Source of the DNA: an uncultured Desulfobacteraceae bacterium
Lineage (GTDB): Bacteria > Desulfobacterota > Desulfobacteria > Desulfobacterales > UBA5852
DNA length: 64,000 nt
NCBI GenBank assembly: GCA_913060875.1
Contig: CAJXSL010000022.1
Coordinates: forward strand, 1-64,000
Direction: 5' to 3'
Position numbers and translations under genes: made by a program
The notes under the pieces: generated by a model
What the model was told of the DNA's origin: nothing
Database searches by the model: none
The model's input: only the letters and a program-made list of their open reading frames with translations
Part shown: piece after piece, positions 44,833-53,092 of the stretch
How the letters are laid out: each line of letters opens with the position of its first letter
How positions within the stretch are numbered: the first letter of the stretch is position 1

Positions 44833-45651
44833 TCAACACGAATCGGGAAATCTTCCCGTGGCACCGTAAGCCTCGATGTCGGCAGTGGAAAGCAGCTCGG
44901 CCAACCGCTTCCCGTTGCGGCTGTTGGCCTTGTAAAAAACGATGCAGTCCTGAATGATTCGAATCACGCGCTCTTCGTCATAAATACCGGGCAGTTCCGT
45001 GGCCAGGCGGGGATGGCGGCCGAGCTTGCCGCCCAGTTGAACGCGGTAGCCGGTCTGGCCGGCCGCAATGGTTTCCGTCGGACAGGCGGCCACACACTTA
45101 CCGCAGGCAATGCAGCCGCTCGTTTCGATGCGAGGCCGCCCGGTCTCATCCGACCAAAAAATCACATCTTCGGGACAGGCGTCCACACAGGCCTCACATT
45201 GGGTACAGTCATTGTCCGTAACCGCAGGTCGGCAGGCCCCCAGAATGCCGATATCCTTGATCTGGGGCTGGGAGCAGGCATTGGGGCAGTCCGCCACGGT
45301 CACACGCAGCTCATGGTGAAAACGCAGCTTGCCGGCAACTGTTTGTTTGAGGAAACCCAGCAAGTCGGCCTCTTCCAGGAGAGCCTGGATGCGCGGGATG
45401 AGAGGGGTGCTATCGACAGCGCGGTTGGCGCATCCGCTGGGACCGAAGCAGCTGTCCAACTGGTAGCCGCGCATTTCCGATTCCATGTTGTTGAGATAAC
45501 GCCGCTGGGTGGCCTGGACCTCTGCCAGGGTGATCACGGGTTTGCCTTCGGCGATCGCCTCTTTCTCCACCCGCGCCCGCACCCGCTTGCGAACAAAAAA
45601 GGGAACTTTTTTGACGGCCTTTTCAGCTTCCGGGACCCATTTCATCTCCAC
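44833..45651 (-). CDS. Sirohaem-type reductase domain protein with two ferredoxin clusters
   Basis: 272 residues. The N-terminal about 55 residues resemble the PCP_red helical domain (WVPEAEKAVKKVPFFVRKRVR). The nitrite/sulfite reductase sirohaem site follows, C68-x5-C74 (SCFGPSGC) and C122-x3-C126 (DCPNAC). An inserted two-cluster ferredoxin has C149-x2-C-x2-C-x3-C159 and C180-x2-C-x2-C-x3-C190, before the last sirohaem-fold strands (GYRVQLGGKLGRHPRLATEL). It is smaller than catalytic Dsr or Nir subunits. Such proteins are common in sulfate reducers; substrate and electron partner are unknown. It follows the DVU0298-type gene by 215 nt, same strand. Confidence 0.83.
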   Translation of the reverse strand: MEMKWVPEAEKAVKKVPFFVRKRVRARVEKEAIAEGKPVITLAEVQATQRRYLNNMESEMRGYQLDSCFGPSGCANRAVDSTPLIPRIQALLEEADLLGFLKQTVAGKLRFHHELRVTVADCPNACSQPQIKDIGILGACRPAVTDNDCTQCEACVDACPEDVIFWSDETGRPRIETSGCIACGKCVAACPTETIAAGQTGYRVQLGGKLGRHPRLATELPGIYDEERVIRIIQDCIVFYKANSRNGKRLAELLSTADIEAYGATGRFPDSC

Positions 45652-45866
45652 ACCTCCATAGCGATTTCCTCGCCGACCAAACCAACATAATCAGCGATAC
45701 CGATTATTTAACCCCTAAATGGATGCATGGAATTGACTTGGCACAAGGGCGTAAAAAAAAACACGATCAAAGGCGAGAGGATTCGCAGCAAGGGCTGGGC
45801 CGGCACCGCAATGCCATCTTCGGCGGCATAGCGGCATTCCCCTGGACGGCAAGCATTCGGAGGATA

Positions 45867-46553
45867 TCAACCGGCCGGCGGCTTTCCCGAGGCGAGTTCG
45901 GCCACCGACACCTCCTGCAACTGTCCGTCCATATAAAATAGGAATGAGGCCGAATCCCGTGACAATGACGCCGCCTGTTCTTCCAGTTGTTCATGGCCCA
46001 GGGCCCGCAAGGCCCAGGCAGCGTGACCACGGTGAACTGCGTCGGACGAGGTGAGAAAGGGATGAATAAAGGGGGCGGCATCCGCAGCCAACTCCGGCCG
46101 GGCGTGGGCCAACCGCCCCAGTCCCCACAGAACACCGCGTTGGAGGACGGGGTGTTCCAGGAAATTGCAGTCCGGCCTGATGTAGGAAACCAAAATGCAG
46201 GCAAATTCAGACGCCAGGGTGGCGTGCCGGGCCGTGATCTCCCCCATGGCTTCGGGCGCCCCCCAGCCGATGCCGCCGGATTCATCGTTCAATGTCCACA
46301 TGAGCCGACGCATGATCACCCGGGCGGATTCCATCTCGCTATCGGCCAGGCGGCTGACCACCACGCCCATGCCGCTGACGGCTCGCCAGCGCAGCAGCAA
46401 ATCACCGCTGCAGAAAAACGACATCAGGGGATTGACGGCCTGACGGGCGGGGACCGCTTCCAGCAGCGCCATGGCATGGGTAAAATCCGACCCCACAAGC
46501 CCCTCCCGGAAACGGACCTTCAAAACACGATAGGGAATGCGCGCCTCGTTCAT
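45867..46553 (-). CDS. DVU0298-family HEAT-repeat-like protein
   Basis: 228 residues, cytosolic, mostly alpha-helical with HEAT-like repeats (RWRAVSGMGVVVSRLAD, RGVLWGLGRLAHARPEL, RGHAAWALRALGHEQLEE). It matches my memory of the DVU0298 family of sulfate reducers, with the characteristic WTLNDESGGIGWGAPEAMGEI segment (20 or fewer residues per block) near residue 85. PBS-lyase/HEAT proteins bind tetrapyrrole enzymes or scaffold complexes. Its place next to a sirohaem protein is suggestive, but the function is unknown. Confidence 0.8.
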   Translation of the reverse strand: MNEARIPYRVLKVRFREGLVGSDFTHAMALLEAVPARQAVNPLMSFFCSGDLLLRWRAVSGMGVVVSRLADSEMESARVIMRRLMWTLNDESGGIGWGAPEAMGEITARHATLASEFACILVSYIRPDCNFLEHPVLQRGVLWGLGRLAHARPELAADAAPFIHPFLTSSDAVHRGHAAWALRALGHEQLEEQAASLSRDSASFLFYMDGQLQEVSVAELASGKPPAG

Positions 46554-46682
46554 GGTAACCCCTTCAGGCCAACCCTCCGAACAGACAAGTATGAAGCTTT
46601 TCCCACAGAGCAGGAGACATCAGGAAGAGCCCTTGAAGGAGGCCTGGAAACGGTCTGAAGCTTTTGGTTCTGTAGTTCCCTT

Positions 46683-46724
46683 TGTCCCACGTCGAGCATC
46701 GGCGGGGCGGGCGGTATAAACCGC
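46683..46724. repeat. Dispersed repeat fragment, copy C
   Basis: About 42 bp (TGTCCC.CG.CGAGCATCGGCG onward) matching 44586-44626 with a handful of changes. It shows that the repeat family extends leftward of the section shared by copies A and B. The rest of 46554-46748 holds nothing I can name. Confidence 0.6.
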
Positions 46725-46748
46725 ATGATGAAAGGGTTTAGATCTCTG

Positions 46749-47096
46749 TTAGAACGTGATGATTTCAAAACCCTCGTCACGAAAAGCCGCCATTCCCGGA
46801 TGGCCGTTCATATCGTCCAGCAGCACAAAACCAAGGTCCTCGATGCTCTGCTTGGCCCCCAGCTTCTGTGCACAGGCTTTGCAGGCACCGGCCACCAGCT
46901 TTTGGGCACAGGCCTTTTGCCACAAACCATTCAGCCAGTTGTCGGGTTTGGCCAGCTCGGCGACCAACTGGGTCGATTCGCCCTCCATAACGATTTGAAC
47001 GGTATCGCCCCGATCGTGCATATCCAGCGCATTCAGCAATACGTGCACAAAGCATATTGGGGACCCGTTGAAAACGAACATGGCGACTTTTCGCAT
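46749..47096 (-). CDS. DsrE-like small protein with duplicated cysteine segment
   Basis: 115 residues, cytosolic. The alpha/beta pattern of the DsrE/DsrF-like fold is visible: VAMFVFNGSPICFVHVLLNA, DTVQIVMEGESTQLVAEL and GFVLLDD. A 7-residue segment KACAQKL occurs twice (residues 61-67 and 73-79) with C63, C72 and C75 close together. DsrE-like proteins carry sulfur or act in sulfur signalling. It is last in the run after the flavodiiron protein and ferredoxin (17 nt from the latter), so probably co-transcribed with them. Confidence 0.8.
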   Translation of the reverse strand: MRKVAMFVFNGSPICFVHVLLNALDMHDRGDTVQIVMEGESTQLVAELAKPDNWLNGLWQKACAQKLVAGACKACAQKLGAKQSIEDLGFVLLDDMNGHPGMAAFRDEGFEIITF

Positions 47097-47113
47097 CCGT
47101 TATCTCCTCTCAA

Positions 47114-47305
47114 TCAAACCTCCTCCCAGTGGATACAATCCTGGGGGCAATATTTGATGGCGTCGTTCACATCCACTTCCGAATAACATTCCGAAGCGAC
47201 CGCTTCGATATATCCGGCATCGTTCAGGCGGAAAAGCTCAGGGTACATCTCGTAGCAACCGGCGCAAAGAGTGCAGTCGCTGATATCAATCACCGGCACT
47301 TTCAT
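47114..47305 (-). CDS. Single-cluster [4Fe-4S] ferredoxin
   Basis: 63 residues from the ATG at 47305 with GGAGG 8 nt upstream; the frame is open to 47401 inside the flavodiiron gene. Ligands: C11-x2-C14-x2-C17 (DCTLCAGC) and a distal C in KYCPQDC. The acidic C-terminus is typical of low-potential ferredoxins. It lies 22 nt after the flavodiiron protein gene, for which it may serve as electron donor alongside rubredoxin. Confidence 0.88.
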   Translation of the reverse strand: MKVPVIDISDCTLCAGCYEMYPELFRLNDAGYIEAVASECYSEVDVNDAIKYCPQDCIHWEEV

Positions 47306-47327
47306 CACCAACGCCTCCGTCCCCTGC

Positions 47328-48512
47328 TCAGGCTTGCATGGCCTCAGCGATCTTGCGGCCGAAATTCTCACAGGCGGCCAGTCCTTCCTTGTCGGGCACA
47401 TATTGAACCCGCAGCCCCGGCTCTACGACATCAAACTTCATCGCCTGCAATTCACCGGTGATCTGCCGCACCGCCTCACCACTCCAGCCGTAGGACCCGA
47501 AGGCCGCACCGATTTTGTTCTTCGGTTTGAGCCCTTTCATGTACGTCAGGAAATCACTCACTGTCGGGAAAAGCTGGTTGTTGAGCGTTGGCGATCCCAC
47601 GATGATGGCCCGGGCGTCGAGCACCTCGGTCATGATGTCGCTGCGATCCGTGCAGCGCAGGTCCATGGGCACGGCATAAACGCCTGCATCGGCCAGGCTG
47701 CCCGCAATGGCTTCGGCCATTTGCTGGGTGCTGTGCCACATGGTGTCGTAGATCACCAGGGCTTTGTTCAGGGGTACCTGTTTGGACCAGCGCGCATAGG
47801 CGTCGACGATCTTGGCAATGTCCTTGCGCCAGAGCACCCCATGGTCAGGGCAGATCATATTGAACTCCAACCCCATTTCGCCCACTTTTTCAAGCAGCTT
47901 GGCCGTTTTGGCGGCGTACAGCAGCAGGATGTTGGCGTAATACTTCTGGGCATGGGGCATGATTTTGTCGCCGATTTCATCGTCAAATTTTTCCGGTCCG
48001 GCATAATGCTGCCCGAAAGCATCACTGGAAAACAGGATTTTGTCTTCTTTCAGGTAGGTAAACATGCTGTCCGGCCAGTGCAGCATGCGGGTTTCCAGAA
48101 ACATCAACGTGCGGCGTCCCAGGCTGAGTTCTTCCGCGCTTTCGACCGGGTGGTAGTTCCAGTCAGGATAAAAATGCTGTTTGAGATTTTTGGCACCCAT
48201 CTTGGAGCAATATAGCGGCTTATCTTCACCGATGCGATGCATGACCCGCGGCAAGCTGCCCGAATGATCCATCTCCGTATGATTGCTGATCACCAGGTCG
48301 ATCTTCTTGGGATCCACAATCTGGGCGATGTTGTCCAGCATCTCATCCGCAAATTCTTTTTTGACGGTATCGATCAGCGCAATTTTTTCGTCCACCACCA
48401 GGAATGCATTGTAGGTCGTTCCCTTATGGGTGCTGTATCCGTGAAAATCCCGAATGTTCCAGTCCTTGACACCGACATCGTAGATACCTTCTGCAATTTC
48501 AATTGGCCGCAT
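47328..48512 (-). CDS. Flavodiiron protein (A-type flavoprotein, O2/NO reductase)
   Basis: 394 residues from the ATG at 48512 with GGGAG 4 nt upstream. The N-terminal beta-lactamase-like domain carries the di-iron site H78-x-E80-x-D82-H83 (SNHTEMDHSG), with further ligands in LHWPDSMF and SSDAFGQH. The C-terminal flavodoxin domain (about 255-394) shows VIYDTMWHSTQQMA and IVGSPTLNNQLFP. It reduces oxygen to water or NO to N2O in the cytosol using electrons from rubredoxin. Rubredoxin is encoded 190 nt upstream and a ferredoxin 22 nt downstream. Confidence 0.95.
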   Translation of the reverse strand: MRPIEIAEGIYDVGVKDWNIRDFHGYSTHKGTTYNAFLVVDEKIALIDTVKKEFADEMLDNIAQIVDPKKIDLVISNHTEMDHSGSLPRVMHRIGEDKPLYCSKMGAKNLKQHFYPDWNYHPVESAEELSLGRRTLMFLETRMLHWPDSMFTYLKEDKILFSSDAFGQHYAGPEKFDDEIGDKIMPHAQKYYANILLLYAAKTAKLLEKVGEMGLEFNMICPDHGVLWRKDIAKIVDAYARWSKQVPLNKALVIYDTMWHSTQQMAEAIAGSLADAGVYAVPMDLRCTDRSDIMTEVLDARAIIVGSPTLNNQLFPTVSDFLTYMKGLKPKNKIGAAFGSYGWSGEAVRQITGELQAMKFDVVEPGLRVQYVPDKEGLAACENFGRKIAEAMQA

Positions 48513-48620
48513 GATACTCCCTCGAATATTTGACGTTGACAATGGCCGGGCTATCCACCGATCCCCTTGACCAGGAACGAACCCGTTAAATCAAGGCAGA
48601 AATATAAGGCCTCACGCCGC

Positions 48621-48664
48621 AAAATCAATGCCCTTTTCGCCCCCATTGGGGTTGAAAAGGGCAT
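48621..48664 (-). terminator. Terminator after the rubredoxin gene
   Basis: ATGCCCTTTTC (48628-48638) pairs perfectly with GAAAAGGGCAT (48654-48664). On the minus strand the stem is followed by TGATTTT (to 48621). It lies 38 nt after the rubredoxin stop and upstream of the flavodiiron gene, so the latter probably has its own promoter in about 48513-48620. Confidence 0.7.
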
Positions 48665-48701
48665 CCTGGGCCTTCAAACGTTCCGCGTCGCTAGGGACGG
48701 T

Positions 48702-48863
48702 CTATTCTTCCTTCTCGAAGTCATCCTTGCCCGCGCCGCAAATAGGGCAGACCCAGTCTTCCGGCACGTCGTCCCAGGCCGTTCCCGGGGCCACGTCGTT
48801 GTCGGGGTCACCCTGGGCCGGGTCGTAAACATAGCCGCAAATCGTACACACGTACTTGTCCAT
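48702..48863 (-). CDS. rub: Rubredoxin
   Basis: 53 residues, normal for the family, from the ATG at 48863. GGAGG lies 9 nt upstream, overlapping an earlier ATG (48872) that would be too close to it. The iron site is C6-x2-C9 ([12 protein letters not shown]) and C39-x2-C42 ([14 protein letters not shown]), with the aromatic core residues present. It is an electron carrier for the flavodiiron protein, superoxide reductase and rubrerythrin. The hairpin at 48628 ends its transcript. Confidence 0.95.
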   Translation of the reverse strand: MDKYVCTICGYVYDPAQGDPDNDVAPGTAWDDVPEDWVCPICGAGKDDFEKEE

Positions 48864-48920
48864 TGAATTCATCCTCCTTTGTTTTCAAGATTCATTGCGT
48901 TAAGCATTCCCAAAAATCCA

Positions 48921-49883
48921 TCAGTGCACCAGAACCGCGGCCTTCTCGTCGATAACGTCGCACAGTCGGGTGGCGTCATCAAGGCTGTCCGGCAGTGCGG
49001 CGGAAAGATCCCATCGGATGATAGCCCCCCCCACATCCGGCAACGCATCGGCGGCCGGCCCCACGCCAAGCACAAGATCCGGTCGCCACTGGTCCATGGC
49101 CTGTTCCGTGGCCACCGGAACTTCATAGGCGATGTCCCAGCCCCGCGCCGCCATCGCTTTCACGGCGTGGTCATTGACATGCGCCCCGGGCCGGTTGGCG
49201 CCCACACGCACGTCAAAGCGCTCCCCCGCCTTGGACCGTACCAGCGCCGCAGCAATCTGGGTGGCGCAGGTCCCGCTCGGTCCCACGATCAGAAGCCGTT
49301 TGCGGTCCGCCAGGGGGCTGAGGAGACCGGCCACCGCCCGCTGGACGTCCTCACCAACCGTGGCATGGCGCGCCATGTCTTTAGGGCCCTCGATACCGCG
49401 GTAGGTCAGGTGACCGGCATAGTCGGCATCGATGGCATCGTAAAAATACTGCATGGTCAAATGGATCGCATCGAAAAGGTTGTTGCCCCGGGTGGCCGCC
49501 ACGGACAGCAGATATCCTTTTTTGGTCTTCAAACGGGGATCCCGCCAGCGCATCCGGTATTTCCGCGCCCAAAACGTCTGGCAGCGGTCGATAAGCCCTT
49601 TCAACTGCGCACTCATGTTGTAAAAGAAAACCGGGGTTGCGGCCACCACCACGTCGGCCCGCCGAATCAGGCCGTATATTTCGGCCGGCATATCGTCGTC
49701 GATGGGACAATAGCCCTTCTTTTCACATACCGTGTATTCCTTGCAGGGCAGAATGTTACATCGGTCCACCTCGACCAACCGGGTTTCGGCCCCGAAAGAG
49801 GCTGTCGCCTTAAGAAAGGTGTCCAGCAGAAAGCGGCTGTTGCCCTTCCGCCGGGGGCTCCCCTGCAATCCCACGACCAGCAT
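48921..49883 (-). CDS. FMN-reductase domain fused to LMW protein-tyrosine-phosphatase-like domain
   Basis: 320 residues. Residues about 1-190 are an NADPH-dependent FMN reductase/flavodoxin fold (LQGSPRRKGNSRFLLDTFL, then TPVFFYNMSAQLKGLIDRC) with several cysteines (CNILPCKEYTVC). Residues about 195-320 resemble a low-molecular-weight tyrosine phosphatase or ArsC fold (VGPSGTCATQIAAALV, GANRPGAHVNDHAVKAM), but the catalytic CxxxxxR(S/T) loop is not preserved. The function is unknown; a redox or signalling role within this oxygen-defence cluster is inferred. The trihaem cytochrome gene lies 14 nt upstream. Confidence 0.75.
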   Translation of the reverse strand: MLVVGLQGSPRRKGNSRFLLDTFLKATASFGAETRLVEVDRCNILPCKEYTVCEKKGYCPIDDDMPAEIYGLIRRADVVVAATPVFFYNMSAQLKGLIDRCQTFWARKYRMRWRDPRLKTKKGYLLSVAATRGNNLFDAIHLTMQYFYDAIDADYAGHLTYRGIEGPKDMARHATVGEDVQRAVAGLLSPLADRKRLLIVGPSGTCATQIAAALVRSKAGERFDVRVGANRPGAHVNDHAVKAMAARGWDIAYEVPVATEQAMDQWRPDLVLGVGPAADALPDVGGAIIRWDLSAALPDSLDDATRLCDVIDEKAAVLVH

Positions 49884-49897
49884 GTCGTCTCTCTCCC

Positions 49898-50257
49898 CTA
49901 TCCGTTTTTTGCGTGACAGGTTTTACAGGTGGTGGGGCCGGTTTTCTGGCCGTCCTTTTTCATCTTTTTGTGGCATTTGGTACATTGCTTATTCATCACC
50001 TGTTTTTTCTTCAATTCACCGCTGGCCTTCAAGGCATCGATGGCGCCGGGTTCCTGGGGAAACAATTCGTGGCAGGTGTTGCAATCCTCGAATTTGGTTT
50101 GATGTACCAAATGGGGGAACGGTACCGGTCCGCTCTTGCCGCCGTTGAGCGTCATTTCCGGTGCCCCCTTGTTACCGGCCAGGATCGTATAACCGCCGGC
50201 AAACCCCAGCAAACTGGCCACCAACAGCACCCATACGGTCATTCGTATAACCTTCAT
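49898..50257 (-). CDS. Trihaem c-type cytochrome (c7/class III-like)
   Basis: 119 residues with an N-terminal signal or anchor (WVLLVASLLGFAGGYTIL) and three haem sites, CNTCH, CTKCH and CKTCH, plus extra histidines (HLVHQ) for second ligands. It is lysine-rich, as usual for periplasmic cytochrome c3/c7. It probably supplies or accepts electrons in the periplasm. It is directly downstream of cydB (34 nt), which suggests a link to the quinol oxidase region, though bd oxidases do not use cytochrome c. Confidence 0.9.
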   Translation of the reverse strand: MKVIRMTVWVLLVASLLGFAGGYTILAGNKGAPEMTLNGGKSGPVPFPHLVHQTKFEDCNTCHELFPQEPGAIDALKASGELKKKQVMNKQCTKCHKKMKKDGQKTGPTTCKTCHAKNG

Positions 50258-50291
50258 AACGCCTCCTTGAGAAAATTCAGGCTACCAGACT

Positions 50292-51320
50292 TTAATAGGT
50301 TTCGTCATGGGCCAGATCAGCCGGCGCCACCCGGTGCTTGAACAGGTTATAGGACCAGGCCTGATAGGCAATGACGATGGGCACGAAAATGATGGCCACC
50401 ACCAGCATGATTTTCAGGGTCAAAGGACTCGAGCTGGCATTGCGCGCCGTCAGGTTGAAGGCGGCGTCCAGGCTGGAGGGGAAAAGATTCGGGAAAAGGC
50501 CGATCACTCCGAAAAAAGTCGCCCCCACGATGGTCAGCGCCGAGGCGAACCAGGCTTTGAACCAGGCCTTGCGGGCAATGAACACCCGCACGGTCAAAAG
50601 CGCCAGCACGGTGATGGCAATCACGGAGAACAATGCCGGGTGCGCTAGATAATTGGCGTAGAGATTGGTTTGGAACCAGCTGGCAACGAGAAACAACACC
50701 GCCGCCACCACCACCAAGGGCCATACCATGGCAGCAACACGGGTGGCCCTTCCCTGCAGCGCGTCATCGGTCTTGATGCCCAGCCACAAAGCGCCATGCT
50801 GGAGAAAAAGCAGCAAGAACAAAACGCCACCCAGCAGGCCGTAAGGATTCAGCAGGGTCAACAACGATCCGTGGTAAACACCTTCCCCGTCAAACGGTAT
50901 GCCCTGGAAGATGTTGGCAAAAGCCACGCCGAACAGCAGCGCCGGCGCGAAACTGCCCACAAAAATGCACGTATCCCACAACCGTTTCCAGCGCGGGTCA
51001 TCGATTTTGCCGCGAAATTCGAAGGAAACCCCCCTGAGAATCAGGGTAAAAAGAATGAGCATCAGGGCCGAATAGAGGGTCGAGAACATGACCGCATAGA
51101 CCAGCGGAAAGGCCGCAAAAGTCACCCCCCCGGCTGCAACCAGCCAAACCTCGTTGCCGTCCCACAAAGGACCAATGGCCGTAATCATGGTCTGCTTTTC
51201 TTCGTCCGTCTTCCCGATAAACGGATATAGGGTGCCGACGCCGAAATCGAACCCGTCCGTCATGAAAAAAACCGCCCACAACAAGCCCCAGAGAAAAAAC
51301 CATATTAGCTGTAAATCCAT
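50292..51320 (-). CDS. cydB: Cytochrome bd quinol oxidase subunit II
   Basis: 342 residues with about eight helices. The N-terminus has the CydB pattern FFLWGLLWAVFFMTDGFDFG, followed by WDGNEVWLVAAGG and TLILRGVSFEFRGK. With CydA it forms the high-affinity quinol oxidase that reduces oxygen to water, used by anaerobes to remove oxygen. It follows cydA by 59 nt on the same strand. No cydX-like small gene is recognised. Confidence 0.96.
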   Translation of the reverse strand: MDLQLIWFFLWGLLWAVFFMTDGFDFGVGTLYPFIGKTDEEKQTMITAIGPLWDGNEVWLVAAGGVTFAAFPLVYAVMFSTLYSALMLILFTLILRGVSFEFRGKIDDPRWKRLWDTCIFVGSFAPALLFGVAFANIFQGIPFDGEGVYHGSLLTLLNPYGLLGGVLFLLLFLQHGALWLGIKTDDALQGRATRVAAMVWPLVVVAAVLFLVASWFQTNLYANYLAHPALFSVIAITVLALLTVRVFIARKAWFKAWFASALTIVGATFFGVIGLFPNLFPSSLDAAFNLTARNASSSPLTLKIMLVVAIIFVPIVIAYQAWSYNLFKHRVAPADLAHDETY

Positions 51321-51379
51321 TATGCCCTCGCAACCTTTTTAAGGTTAGTTCGTATCGATTTTTCAATGTCCTGCCGTCT

Positions 51380-52690
51380 TCAGGCGGCCTCCAGCGACGG
51401 CCCTTTCTTTGCATGCCGGAAAATCAGGTAATAACCGGCAAACCCCAGTAGACTGTAAACCAGCATAAATCCCACCAGGGTCGTTATCACCTGGCTGGCG
51501 GCAATCGGCGATACGGCATCGCTGGTGCGCATCATACCCCACACAATCCAGGGCTGGCGCCCCAATTCCGTGACGACCCATCCCAGCTGGATGGCAATAT
51601 AGGGCAACGGGATGGAAAACAGCATGATTTTCAACAATAACGGGCTCTCCAGCAATTTATTACGCCGAATGAATGCATAGATACTGATCAGGATGAAATA
51701 AGTTCCCAGGGCCACCATGCCCCGGAAGGCCAGAAAAGTCAGCAACACGGGTGGCCGCTCGTCACGGGGAAAATCGTTGAGTCCCTGGACCTCGGCATTG
51801 AAATCGCCGTGGCCGAGAAAGCTCAGCACGCCGGGTATCGGCAAGATTTCGACGGCATTGCGGCCGTTTTCTTCATCCGGAATGGCAAACAGATAGATGG
51901 GCGCCTGACGGGTGGTTTCCCAAAGGGATTCCATGGCCGCCAGTTTCACCGGCTGTTTCTCGGTGACGTCCTTGGCATGAAAATCACCTTCCACCGCCAC
52001 CACCAGGGATCCCACCAGACCGCAGACAATCCCGATACGGAAAGAGCGCGAAAAGAAATCCACGTGTTGTTTCTTCAACAGGTGGTAGGCGCTGATGCCC
52101 ATGATGAGGAACCCGGCCAGCACAAATGCGCTGCTGAGCACATGAATAATCTGTAAAACCGCAAATTCCTGGGTGATCACGGCAAAAAAATCCGTCAACT
52201 CGGCCCGGCCGTTACGGATGGTATAGCCCACCGGATGCTGCATCCAGGAATTGGCAATCAGGATCCATACCGCCGAAAGATTCGACCCGATGGCCACCAG
52301 CCAGGCCACGCCGGCATGGGCTTTTTTGGAAAGCTTCTGCCAGCCGAAAATCCATATGCCGATAAACGTGGATTCCAGAAAAAAAGCCGCCGTGGCCTCG
52401 ATGGCCAGAAGGGAGCCGAAAATATCGCCGACATAGGCTGAATAGCCCGACCAGTTGGTACCGAACTGGAATTCCAGGGTGATACCGGTGACGACCCCCA
52501 CAGCAAAATTGATCAAAAAAACCTTACCCCAAAACTTGGTCATGGCAAGGTAGGTTTCATCACCAGTGCGGACGTAGCGCGTCTCCATGTAGGCGACGAT
52601 CCAGCTCAGTCCGAGGGTCAGGGGCACAAAAAGAAAATGAAAGGCGGATGTTGCATAAAACTGCAAGCGTGAAAGCATGACCACATCCAT
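51380..52690 (-). CDS. cydA: Cytochrome bd quinol oxidase subunit I
   Basis: 437 residues from the ATG at 52690, which has GGAGGAG 6 nt upstream. About nine helices. Family landmarks: SRLQFYATSAFHFLFVPLT near the N-terminus (haem b595 His), the short quinol-binding Q loop, and VVTELGRQPWIVWG, the GRQPW motif. It carries haems b558, b595 and d. It has the short Q-loop form typical of non-enteric bacteria. Its downstream partner is cydB. Confidence 0.96.
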   Translation of the reverse strand: MDVVMLSRLQFYATSAFHFLFVPLTLGLSWIVAYMETRYVRTGDETYLAMTKFWGKVFLINFAVGVVTGITLEFQFGTNWSGYSAYVGDIFGSLLAIEATAAFFLESTFIGIWIFGWQKLSKKAHAGVAWLVAIGSNLSAVWILIANSWMQHPVGYTIRNGRAELTDFFAVITQEFAVLQIIHVLSSAFVLAGFLIMGISAYHLLKKQHVDFFSRSFRIGIVCGLVGSLVVAVEGDFHAKDVTEKQPVKLAAMESLWETTRQAPIYLFAIPDEENGRNAVEILPIPGVLSFLGHGDFNAEVQGLNDFPRDERPPVLLTFLAFRGMVALGTYFILISIYAFIRRNKLLESPLLLKIMLFSIPLPYIAIQLGWVVTELGRQPWIVWGMMRTSDAVSPIAASQVITTLVGFMLVYSLLGFAGYYLIFRHAKKGPSLEAA

Positions 52691-52819
52691 GGACAACTCC
52701 TCCAATGATCAGGGAAAACAGTCCCCTGGTCCGGATGAAATTCAGCCAGTCATCCGGTTTTACTAAATGGATTCCAATCCCGGCGGGGACCTGATCCCGA
52801 CGGTATCCGCGCTATTCTC

Positions 52820-53023
52820 TCAGCGGGGCGAGGGGCTCTTGGCTTCGCCGGTCAGTTCACACGAGGTGAAGTCAATCGATTTGCCGCAGCTTTTGCAGAG
52901 ATGGGGCCGATCAAACTCGTCGGAAAAGATTTCGATTTCGGCGCCGCATTCCGAGCACTTGCAGGTAAAGGATTTCAGATTGCGGAAGTTTTCATAACCG
53001 GGACAATGTTGAGGTGTCGACAT
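52820..53023 (-). CDS. Small zinc-ribbon-like protein in the oxygen-defence cluster
   Basis: 67 residues from the ATG at 53023 with AAGGAGG 5 nt upstream. The N-terminal STPQHCPGYENFRNLKSF is followed by CKCSECGAEIEIFSDEFDRP and LCKSCGKSIDF, two CxxC knuckles that should bind zinc or iron. I do not know a named family. It is transcribed with flavodoxin (70 nt upstream) and lies 129 nt before cydA, so a link to the redox cluster is likely. Confidence 0.8.
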   Translation of the reverse strand: MSTPQHCPGYENFRNLKSFTCKCSECGAEIEIFSDEFDRPHLCKSCGKSIDFTSCELTGEAKSPSPR

Positions 53024-53092
53024 GGATTCCTCCTTGATCATGGTGTCTTCAAACGGCCGGGCCACCGCCCAGCCGCGCGGCGTTGGAGAAGA

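Noticed and set aside
48528..48543. TTTGACGTTGACAATG just upstream of the flavodiiron gene as a possible HcpR site
   Set aside because: The two TTGAC units are in the same direction, not inverted, so it does not fit TTGAC-N4-GTCAA.
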